In this document: in pieces, positions 8,401-11,893 of the stretch
Layout: every line of letters starts with the position of its first letter
How positions within the stretch are numbered: position 1 is the stretch's first letter
Assembly: GCA_024196135.1 (NCBI GenBank)
Contig: JAMQCK010001110.1
Span: forward strand, 1-11,893
DNA: 11,893 nucleotides
Direction of reading: 5' to 3'
Source: Pleurotus ostreatus/Saccharomyces cerevisiae fusant
Taxonomy: Eukaryota > Opisthokonta
Notes under the pieces: generated by a model
What the model was told of the DNA's origin: nothing
Seen by the model: only the letters and a program-made list of their open reading frames with translations
Database searches by the model: none
Program-made: the position numbers and the translations under genes

Positions 8401-8583
8401 GCTTCCGAGGAATATGAGGTGGAAAGGATTGTCGGACATAAATGGGACGCAAAGAAGAAGAAGATGGTATATCGCGTCAGATGGGCCGGCTATGGGCCCC
8501 ATTACGACCTCTGGCGGACGGAAAAGGACTTGAAGAACGCCGCCGAGGAGTTAGGCGACTACAAACGGGAACATCATTTATAG
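475..8583 (+). CDS. gag-pol: Gag-Pol polyprotein, single ORF, chromovirus type
   Basis: This 2702-residue polyprotein would supply all structural and enzymatic proteins of the element. The start is the first ATG of the transcript, with G at -3 and G at +4. Order: disordered N-terminus (1-675), Gag/capsid-like region (678-850), CCHC knuckle (956-969), acidic linker, protease (active-site D1168), basic linker, RT (YIDD 1731-1734), RNase H (D1880, TERE 1972-1975, D2000), a Lys/Glu-rich linker, integrase (H2273, H2281, C2311, C2314; D2344, D2404, E2440; GPF 2585-2587) and chromodomain (2645-2695). Gag and Pol are joined without stop or frameshift, as in Tf1, but the protein is about twice Tf1's length, mainly from the N-terminus and linkers. 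All catalytic residues looked for are present, so it appears functional. It ends with TAG 248 bases before the preferred start of the second gene. Processing sites cannot be placed from sequence alone. Confidence 0.96.
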   Translation: MAYSPGNSPLTPAPETPYPPRGRQLSRERRESSLPPSGRIPSLLPRLGALGTRRPTTPSGIPAPSGSRRATFPNTPSPGSVPSGFSLLKDATSTKTGAGSAPSQTGSAASVAIQLNSPDSSRMDQEPPPSTEGKGKGVERSGSPEADAAAVARIRDIDDQFSHKDYTMPSGFESLENRLALYASKSRLEPEDVADFGAHEPPERRFKIQPDLLEDACTAMEEVEALLLSLRLFDPERIHKPSWRADPTNSIKSIFLGARSLAILNAAWMGYSGRFSVVPKVYAKYLARAYDACHASIGEVPSSPLSTAPSVYAAVEKYEDPNQKVKYLLGSWPHMSDRPNVESKNGRGPGRDRFVDVEDEVLCPVPEALKEAYPQGKDLPSVPAEGEGNSGSPAPLAGASSYRNPRGFQLPSVEEEELRRREHRANRPQVAFEDTPRGGYHYGAGDSPFTPMPAARRQLERRKSAYEIFGGKDGGDTPWGKQARESSREMDENTRRSRRPSGFFGVANLPPESSEGPAPALPPSFARKPAELPPFIPSGARGFGGFGGFGGSAFGRSAPPAAALQAPTQLGQSTTQPPAPPPPFIAAGGGGLPPTGPPGGGSGGGPPPPGPFGGGAGWPNPPPGPPGGTGGNGQGVPFRGAGGGPPGDPGNDPYAYLRGVPLAPYGNQVPTIPTTLKSNKIPAWNGDRSTAIAYLWNITELERGGGYLSQALGYWLWQRLEEGSSVQLWYMTLEDRTKDWMQTNARSWILGIVYGFLGRRWLTQLATEFKQQAFREGAKHRKETPHDFINRRILLSRLLGYSQAGSREEVELLTERLPAHWHHMLSTTTILSTDELKNRALEFEEELLAEGRRDQHSDLDGAVSAALKRLGMYPRARATRPSFSKPAAFDAEAQPLEEEEGSANEEGSEDEDALEEVIAAAYQVVQQRASSKPVSYPFKARNDVKTTAKKLPPSPCRACGSPNHWNRECPHNEEYLKRRKKEGYRVEDAEADRAYNAAYAMLVSPESDFEGAAPEDSCESIRERKTQDDEEEANESEKGETGQERRDWEITGEVLHVNTSAVSARIEIIEEEYWQEGGVLPSDYPHILEYVGDEAQLAYQPDRDTEGEEAVKNEAFAIPDVLPYEDSPIRLKNRLKRPPGYASLGTSVLSVRGWLGSMANKEMDLRLDSCASLSLLSAECYDSLINPPPIKQGAKMKLWQLTATSEPMRGYVQLPVFVVAEDGTVLEMEVETYVVEGMTVPLLLGEDFQQAYEAAVERRVDGTNVYFGQYPAPVPARPVERTKDFDKVARSYCGEIPAQAFARKAHRNRLRRERKQRLNRAREEDRVVRSAADLVIRPQCVANIPLMGPFAQEEEWIIEKNLLTTHDEQLFAVPNTLVCSDVPFAPVANLSHVPRWIRKGEIVGRIARASEFFDKPRSSEERDRMMQHAQFLKTACDLNLGGDPPNSHSTAPAEEHRAHSPPRARAHRMADATTYEAWRAGQHPARRKFFMPDHAAYPAWVQGTEQEQEDYGPKTAAMPETEDVKSDEFRNVLDVGALPAHLRKRAWEMLERHKGAFALDGRLGDHEAAARIRTKEGVNPIAVPMFGASPAKKAVIDEQIDKWFEQGVIEESRSPWSAPVVIAYRNGKPRFCVDYRRLNAVTIPDEFPIPRQQEILASLAGSQVLSSLDALSGFTQLSVHPDDVEKTAFRTHRGLFQFRRLPFGLRNGPSIFQRVMNSVLAPYLWLFALVYIDDIVVYSKSFEEHIVHLDKVLSAIEEARITLSPKKCHLFYDSIILLGHKVSRLGLSTHLEKVRAVLEMKRPSNRSELSTFLGMTVYFNAFIPYYSDICSPLHALLRKGTKWEWGAEQEYAFMQAKKALQHAPVLGHPMEDRPYRLYTDASDYALGCALQQVQPMDVRDLKGTKTYDRLKELYEKGEPPPRLATKISHKIDDVPDPGSWGATFDDSTVYVERVIGYWSRSFKGAEVRYSATEREALAAKEGLVKFQPYIEGAKVALVTDHSALQWARTYENSNRRLAAWGVVFSAYEPGLEIVHRAGRVHSNVDPLSRIPREPPAHVSPPDADSASLETDEAQARLRELAADKAAAKRAFASESPTAYLACWEDCVEDVPQAYAVRRSSRLARRGAETGGKKEKEPADEPDSKTPDTEAAAETEAEEHELKDEKAPWDSTSHVGEPLDELPNREAYRKAFERPPAILVHMDAKTVEEFIQGYKEDAYFARRYEEAQSTEGEWTPGRRYFKDDVGLLYFLDADYLPRLCVPASKRLRVLQEAHESPLESAHGSPAKLWAKLHSRFYWHRMNVDIDKYCGTCDVCQKSKAANFKRYGTLIPNPVPLMPYESVSLDLITELPPSCEFDAILVMVDRLSKHAQFIPTTGKLDKKGFAHLFVKHLVCRFGVPASLIMDRDPRWVFDFWKEVAKEMKTDLLLSSAHHPQQDGQTEVLNKHLETMLRAYVAQDPGGWANFVHLLEFAYNSTEHKSTMREPFDLVFSFKPKSPLDFLNRLDGERAQRLGSEAEEFLDTLRAKREAARDAIARAQEEQAKQYNEGRRAVPELKTGDRVLVNPHTLKWIESKGKGRKLKQRWIGPFEVVQRLNPNTYRLRMDDRYTAVPIFNIAHLKKYREPPAELGTNRAKYPDSRKDKLASEEYEVERIVGHKWDAKKKKMVYRVRWAGYGPHYDLWRTEKDLKNAAEELGDYKREHHL
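2506..3024 (+). other. Gag capsid-like domain (retrotransposon gag family)
   Basis: Residues about 678-850 have the helical, Trp-rich pattern of Ty3/Gypsy Gag: a P-W-x-G-D-type opening (IPAWNGDRS), a helix-rich middle ending near WLTQLATEFKQQAFREG, and the segment TPHDFINRRILLSRLL that matches the usual 'E(S/T)...(D/E)F...R...L' Gag helix. It is followed by an acidic stretch and then the CCHC knuckle, the expected Gag order. Would form the shell of the virus-like particle in the cytoplasm. Confidence 0.7.
3340..3381 (+). other. CCHC zinc knuckle (nucleocapsid)
   Basis: Residues 956-969 have the exact C-x2-C-x4-H-x4-C spacing (C956, C959, H964, C969). This motif binds zinc and the element's RNA and marks the nucleocapsid end of Gag. 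Only one knuckle is present. It is followed by a basic patch (KRRKKE) and then a strongly acidic linker. Confidence 0.93.
3916..4275 (+). other. Retropepsin-like aspartic protease domain
   Basis: Residues about 1148-1267. The catalytic loop reads LDSCAS with D1168, followed by the hydrophobic LSLLS strand. The second signature, hydrophobic-hydrophobic-G, is LLLGEDF with G1245. Spacing between the two (about 75 residues) fits a retropepsin monomer that dimerises. The usual Gly of D-(S/T)-G-A is Cys here (C1170). I recall the same DSCA variant in other basidiomycete Gypsy proteins, so it is probably a lineage trait and not a lesion. Confidence 0.82.
5212..5814 (+). other. Reverse transcriptase domain
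   Basis: Residues about 1580-1780. Recognisable blocks: GVIEESRSPWSAPVV, then RFCVDYRRLN, motif A with catalytic D1669 (SLDALSGF), the LPFGLRNGPSIFQR block, and motif C YIDDIVVYS with D1733 and D1734, followed by the H...VL helix and LGHKVS. All are intact and in the Ty3/Gypsy order. Copies the element RNA into cDNA inside the particle. Confidence 0.97.
6082..6624 (+). other. RNase H domain with internal insertion
   Basis: Residues about 1870-2050. Catalytic acidic residues: D1880 (YTDAS), E in TERE (1972-1975), D2000 (VTDHSAL) and D2045 (NVDPLSR). Roughly 50-60 residues (about 1895-1953) are inserted between the first and second acidic positions, where Ty3-type enzymes have a short loop. 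The RNA-degrading core is otherwise complete. It would also have to cut the self-primer free in the proposed priming mode. Confidence 0.9.
7261..8289 (+). other. Integrase: HHCC zinc domain, DD35E core and GPY/F module
   Basis: Residues about 2263-2605. The zinc domain is H-x7-H-x29-C-x2-C (H2273, H2281, C2311, C2314). The catalytic triad is D2344, D2404 and E2440, with exactly 35 residues between the last two. The C-terminal part has the GPY/F motif as GPF (2585-2587) followed by the NTYRLRM strand. Inserts the cDNA into chromatin. All required residues are present. Confidence 0.96.
8407..8559 (+). other. C-terminal chromodomain
   Basis: Residues about 2645-2695, directly after the integrase GPF module. 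YEVERIVGH, then YRVRWAGY, then LWRTEKDL follow the chromodomain three-strand plus helix pattern. Y2647, W2670 and Y2673 occupy the three aromatic-cage positions known from HP1. In chromoviruses such a domain binds methylated histone H3 and directs integration, usually to heterochromatin. That target is inferred from the family. Confidence 0.9.
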
Positions 8584-8831
8584 AGGTGTTCCCTCGAGGG
8601 AGGCGCAACCCTTCCGTGTAGAGTACGAGGTTCCCGAACGCAATCGGCAATCGCCGCATCAGCGCGTGTATGATATCAACCCGGGTCTCCTTCCGGTTTC
8701 TTCCTTTTTTCTTCCGAACTCTCTCTCTTCCCTTTCCCCTAGTCGGCCTCTCTAGTCTCCTGGTCGCAGCGACGGGAGCTATTGAGCGCGAACAGAGTGA
8801 TTGCTCCAGTGGCGTTGCCTGTTCTACGACG
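8584..8831 (+). promoter_or_regulatory. Spacer with strong pyrimidine tract: possible internal promoter or 3' splice region
   Basis: Between the Gag-Pol stop and the preferred start of the second gene. Bases 8687-8740 are almost all C/T, followed by AG at 8741-8742, 8754-8755 and 8768-8769. This resembles either a CT-rich fungal promoter block or a polypyrimidine tract with 3' splice sites. Which one it is cannot be told from sequence. The second gene's reading frame is closed by TAG at 8619-8621, so an independent expression signal is needed here. An early in-frame ATG at 8670 lies in this region. Confidence 0.45.
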
Positions 8832-11519
8832 ATGTCCGTCCTCTCCAAATTCGCGCTCCGACCATATCTCCCCGACGCCGTGGACACCCCCGACGCGTTC
8901 GAAGTCGAGGGCGTCCGCTTCATAGGGTTCGACATCAAGCCGCGCGACCTGGCTGAGGGCATTCTCGCCCGCCGCCTACTGCCTCCTGGACAACGCCTTT
9001 ACCTCTTCTCCGGACCCGACTGGACGTCCATCGATCAATTCTCCGACGCCTACATACCCCTACTTACCGCAGAGGCTGAACGCGACCCGGACGACCCTCT
9101 CGCCTTCGTGCTGCGAGACGATCCTGGGCAGGACATCCAGACAGTCGGAGGGCTCTACCGTGCGCACGAGGCCTGGAGGGACAACTACGGGCGACTGGCG
9201 AGCAACCTCGAGCGCGCCCTGGAGGAGCTGATCGCCGCCCTCCCCGAGAACAGCTGGTATCGGGGAGGGAAGCCGATCGGGGCGGTGCAAGCCGAAGTGA
9301 GCGACCTCCAGCTAACCCAAGACAAGATCGAGCTCGCCCGCGATTGCCTATGGCACTTCAAACACCTCGCCCGCGTCAACCTGGGCCTCCTCAATTGGTA
9401 CCGCTCAACCTTCCCGTGGTGGCAGCAGGCCCTCTCAGCGGAGAGCCGGCGCTTCGTCAACAGCCTCAACCTCGCAGCTCGGCCTAAGAGGGGCTGCCTC
9501 GTCAATCTCCTCACCGACTGGGCGCACGTCGACCTCGCCCTCCTCCTCGACCACGAGGTCCCCTTCGCGTGCTACTGGCCGCTCGCGGTAGACAGTCGCG
9601 TACGGTTCCGCCGTCTCCGATCGCAGGTCATCTGGAGGTACTATTACCGCCGTTCGACGCTAGGGCGCGAGCCTACGTTGGAGGAATTGGAGTGCTCCCC
9701 CGAGGAGAACGTGTCGCTCCAATTTTTCGACTTCCTCCTGCAGGATCGTCGGCACACGAACCGGGACGTCGAGCGGCTCGAGTACGACCCCTCCATGCGC
9801 TACTATCTCATCTTGCACGAAGGCTGGAAGCCTATGCGTATCGAGGGCGAGGACTACATCCAGCGTTGCCTCGAGCGCTACCACGCGTGGGTCAGCATCC
9901 TGGACCCTACCGACCGCGTCCTGATCATAGCCTGGGCGATTCGGGCCCCCGATGAATCAGGAGTGGAAGGGACGATCGAGCTGGACGCCGTCGTCAACCG
10001 AGGGCTCAGCGGGGCGAGCTTGGCGGAGCGCTCCGACATGAACGGTCTCATCCGGAGGGAGATGTACAAGTGGGCCCTCGCTCCTACTGACGGGCTTCAC
10101 TGGACGCCCTGGGGCGACTTCTGGGAGGAGGTACCCTCGCGCACCAACAACGTACGTCGAGCCCTGGAGGACTACTGGACGAAGGTCGCAGAAGCTTCGT
10201 CGGAGAAGGCCGAGCCCGAGCTGGGAGCAGGCTTTGACTCGCCACCTGCACTCCTCGAGAGACTCAGCGGCGAGTACGTCTACCCCGAAGAGCTCGACAA
10301 GGACTACGACCACTCCAGCTTCGACGACAGCGACGAGGAAGTTGAGGACGAGGACGACCTACCCTACAACCCGGCGGCGACCCCGTACAATCCCTATGCG
10401 GGTTACACCAAGCAGCGGCACGTCGTCGCGCCTCGTGCTCAGCATTCCCTGGCGCGCCTCGAGTTGTCGCAGCCCTTCACGCTCCCGGATCCGATGGCGG
10501 CCGACAAGTCGAGCGTGGTCACGGCGCGAGACGGAGCGGAATGGGTGACAAGGTATGGGGTGATCCGACGCTCGCTCACAGAGCTGGCGCTATACCTCTT
10601 CCCTCGGCGCTATCCAAGGGTGGACGACTCCTTCTTCCTCTTCGGCTGGGCCGACGAGTTCGTGCAGCGAGGATTCATTCGCCTTCCTCGTCATCAAGAC
10701 CGCGTTCGCTTCCGTGTCATCATGGACGCCCTTCCCCTCTGGTCGCCGGCCGCCGTCGTCACGCAGCTCATCGTCTCAGGTATTCGCTTCTGTTGTGGGC
10801 ACCGCCTCGACTATTTGGTCTACGAGGACCCAGCAGAGATAGGACCCAAGCCGTCGTATCGGACGATCGAACCGCCGGTCTTCAAGAAAGGGGGCCGCAC
10901 CCTGTTTGAAGTCTATCGCTCCAATGTCGAGGATTTGTGTCGTCGCCACTACGGGCCAGCTTTCGTCTACTACGGCGGCCTCGTCTCAGCCATCGCCCGC
11001 CGATGGGGCGGCGACATCCTGAAGGACCGCATGGGCAACGGCGTCAGTCTGGTCACCCGCTACCACGTCCTTGGCGACGTCGTGCACCCTCAGGTCACCG
11101 GAGGCGCCGCGGTCGTCCTAGAGCAGCCACCCGCGGAGGAGATCGACATAATGCTGGGCATGACCGTCGCGCCGGACGGCACGGTGTACTGGATGTTCCC
11201 GCCGACGTACAAGTGGGACGAGGAATGGCCGCACAACGGCGAGTGGTACCAGGAGGAGGAGCGATTCTTCCGTGACATCGCAGACGCTCTCGAAGCGGGA
11301 TCTCGTACCGCGCTCACCGACTTCCAGTGGTTCAAGGTCCTTTCCGGTCGCGCCCACCGCGTCAAGCGCGACGACCCGACGAGGAACCGCGTCCTCTCCC
11401 CGGGGCAGTGGGGCAACTGGTCCGAATACCTCGACTTCGCCTACGCTCGCGACGGCGAGTACCGCAAGCTCAGCGATATGGTCGGCGGCGAGCAAGTCCT
11501 CCGTCTGGCGGCGCTCTAA
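8832..11519 (+). CDS. Second element-encoded protein of unknown function (non-envelope, after pol)
   Basis: An intact 895-residue protein in the envelope position, not recognised. The frame is open from 8622 and has an earlier ATG at 8670 (949 residues). I prefer 8832: it has A at -3 (8670 has T), it follows the pyrimidine tract, and codon use changes there (25 of the 54 codons before it end in A/T against 13 of the next 54). The Phe/Leu-rich N-terminus of the longer form mimics a signal peptide but is just the translated pyrimidine tract. Visible in the protein (numbered from 8832): a helix-rich, Trp-rich first half, a motif RRGCLVNLL...DW (about 219-230), W-rich WTPWGDFWEE near 424, an acidic tract (497-509) with PYNP twice just after it, then a second folded-looking half. 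No membrane segment, zinc motif, nuclease triad or envelope signature is seen. From memory it resembles multi-copy hypothetical proteins of Agaricomycetes; unverified. Could be a captured host gene. Confidence 0.85.
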   Translation: MSVLSKFALRPYLPDAVDTPDAFEVEGVRFIGFDIKPRDLAEGILARRLLPPGQRLYLFSGPDWTSIDQFSDAYIPLLTAEAERDPDDPLAFVLRDDPGQDIQTVGGLYRAHEAWRDNYGRLASNLERALEELIAALPENSWYRGGKPIGAVQAEVSDLQLTQDKIELARDCLWHFKHLARVNLGLLNWYRSTFPWWQQALSAESRRFVNSLNLAARPKRGCLVNLLTDWAHVDLALLLDHEVPFACYWPLAVDSRVRFRRLRSQVIWRYYYRRSTLGREPTLEELECSPEENVSLQFFDFLLQDRRHTNRDVERLEYDPSMRYYLILHEGWKPMRIEGEDYIQRCLERYHAWVSILDPTDRVLIIAWAIRAPDESGVEGTIELDAVVNRGLSGASLAERSDMNGLIRREMYKWALAPTDGLHWTPWGDFWEEVPSRTNNVRRALEDYWTKVAEASSEKAEPELGAGFDSPPALLERLSGEYVYPEELDKDYDHSSFDDSDEEVEDEDDLPYNPAATPYNPYAGYTKQRHVVAPRAQHSLARLELSQPFTLPDPMAADKSSVVTARDGAEWVTRYGVIRRSLTELALYLFPRRYPRVDDSFFLFGWADEFVQRGFIRLPRHQDRVRFRVIMDALPLWSPAAVVTQLIVSGIRFCCGHRLDYLVYEDPAEIGPKPSYRTIEPPVFKKGGRTLFEVYRSNVEDLCRRHYGPAFVYYGGLVSAIARRWGGDILKDRMGNGVSLVTRYHVLGDVVHPQVTGGAAVVLEQPPAEEIDIMLGMTVAPDGTVYWMFPPTYKWDEEWPHNGEWYQEEERFFRDIADALEAGSRTALTDFQWFKVLSGRAHRVKRDDPTRNRVLSPGQWGNWSEYLDFAYARDGEYRKLSDMVGGEQVLRLAAL

Positions 11520-11526
11520 ACTCTCG

Positions 11527-11538
11527 AAGTGGGGGGCT
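11527..11538 (+). other. Polypurine tract
   Basis: AAGTGGGGGGCT directly precedes the 3' LTR and contains a run of six G. In Gypsy elements the RNase-H-resistant purine stretch here primes plus-strand DNA and fixes the left LTR edge. The tract is imperfect (T inside, CT at its end). The second gene's stop codon ends only 7 bases before it. Confidence 0.75.
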
Positions 11539-11893
11539 TTGTAGGAGGGGTATAGGTTCGGACTTCTCGAGTTAGAGGCGAGGCTTAGGCGCCTTATATT
11601 TCCTATTTTGTTTACTTCCATTGTACTGTAGCACGTGCGGAGTCACGCGGGCGCGCGATCACGCCCGCGGGGACTCCCGGGAATATCACTTCACATCTCA
11701 CCTTCAGCCCGTCGGATAAGACGCGAGACTGAGGCCGTGGTTAGTGAGGAAAAGGGTCTGCGAGCTAAGACTCGGGACTCGAATCTGCGCTAGTTGGTCT
11801 TAGTGACGGCTACGTGGGTATTCTCGCTACTGCGACCACCTCGCTCTGTCGCGTCCCGCTTGCAGAGTCCCCGCGCGGCAGCACGACGCCGCA
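11539..11893 (+). repeat. 3' long terminal repeat (right edge cut by the window)
   Basis: Identical to 1-355 over its whole visible length. It carries the second copy of the TATA-like box (11595-11601), the predicted R start (11623-11632) and the hairpin (11639-11677). Transcript 3' end formation should occur in this copy, but no clear polyadenylation motif is seen. The match does not decay before the window stops, so the LTR may continue; the self-priming model predicts about 23 more bases equal to 356-378. Confidence 0.93.

Larger units (their letters stand above)
1..11893 (+). mobile_element. Near-complete Ty3/Gypsy chromovirus LTR retrotransposon with an extra downstream gene
   Basis: Identical direct repeats bound the window. 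Inside, in order, are Gag-like, CCHC, protease, RT, RNase H, integrase and chromodomain segments in one gene, then a second gene, then a polypurine tract. The order RT-RNase H-integrase is that of Metaviridae (Ty3/Gypsy), and the chromodomain after integrase defines chromoviruses. About 11.9 kb is long for this group, because of an oversized Gag-Pol and the added gene. Both reading frames are open, there is no sign of C-to-T (RIP-like) decay, and the LTR copies show no differences by eye, so the copy looks young and potentially autonomous. A basidiomycete host is inferred, not proven. Flanks are absent, so insertion site and target duplication cannot be judged. Confidence 0.95.

Noticed and set aside
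8590..8601. 12-base perfect palindrome just after the Gag-Pol stop
   Set aside because: A few such palindromes are expected by chance in 12 kb. There is no loop, extension or repetition elsewhere to suggest function.
8670..8831. Secretory signal peptide on the second protein, which would favour an envelope-like role
   Set aside because: The hydrophobic run comes from a C/T tract rich in Phe/Leu/Ser codons. Codon bias and start context favour 8832, and the rest of the protein has no transmembrane segment.
8477..8962. 161-codon minus-strand frame spanning the spacer between the two genes
   Set aside because: Low-complexity Arg/Ser-rich translation of the antisense pyrimidine tract, with no domain and no promoter signal.
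1..11893. CRISPR array, tRNA, rRNA or bacterial-type operon signals
   Set aside because: No spaced short repeats, cloverleaf-like segments or ribosome-binding-site/operon layout were seen. The content is that of a eukaryotic retrotransposon.

Overview
The window is one Ty3/Gypsy-type LTR retrotransposon that fills it from edge to edge on the + strand. Its first and last 355 bases are identical direct repeats (1-355 and 11539-11893), i.e. the two LTRs. Between them lie two large intact + strand genes. No flanking host sequence or target-site duplication is visible. The integrase is followed by a GPF module and a C-terminal chromodomain with a complete aromatic cage, so the element is a chromovirus. 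High GC, strong GC3 bias, the RNase H insertion style and the protein wording suggest a basidiomycete host, probably Agaricomycotina. That host call rests on remembered family resemblance, not on a search.

Layout: 5' LTR with a TATA-like box (57-63), a predicted transcript start near 85 and a 14-bp GC-rich hairpin (101-139). Then an ATG-free leader containing a 10-nt sequence (380-389) exactly complementary to the predicted transcript start (85-94). This is the signature of Tf1/sushi-type self-primed reverse transcription. Then one uninterrupted 2702-codon Gag-Pol gene (475-8583), encoding in order: a long disordered Pro/Gly-rich N-terminus, a Gag/capsid-like region, a CCHC zinc knuckle, protease, reverse transcriptase, RNase H, integrase (HHCC, DD35E, GPF) and chromodomain. 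Then a 248-base spacer with a strong pyrimidine tract and possible 3' splice sites. Then a second gene of 895 codons (949 from an earlier, less likely ATG), which stops 19 bases before the 3' LTR. It is preceded by its own frame's stop codon and lies in another frame from Gag-Pol, so it cannot be made by read-through or a simple frameshift. It does not look like an envelope gene: no convincing signal peptide, membrane segment or fusion region is seen. Its function is not recognised. A G-rich polypurine tract abuts the 3' LTR.

Working together: transcription from the LTR would give a genomic RNA translated from its first AUG into Gag-Pol. The RNA 5' end could fold back on the leader to prime minus-strand synthesis, and the polypurine tract would prime the plus strand. 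The chromodomain would steer integrase to modified histone tails. The second gene needs its own mRNA (internal promoter or splicing) or another initiation route. Identical LTRs and intact genes suggest a young, possibly active copy, or several near-identical copies collapsed by assembly. The most novel items are the extra non-envelope gene and the self-priming signal, which also implies that the true LTR runs about 23 bases past the window's right edge.
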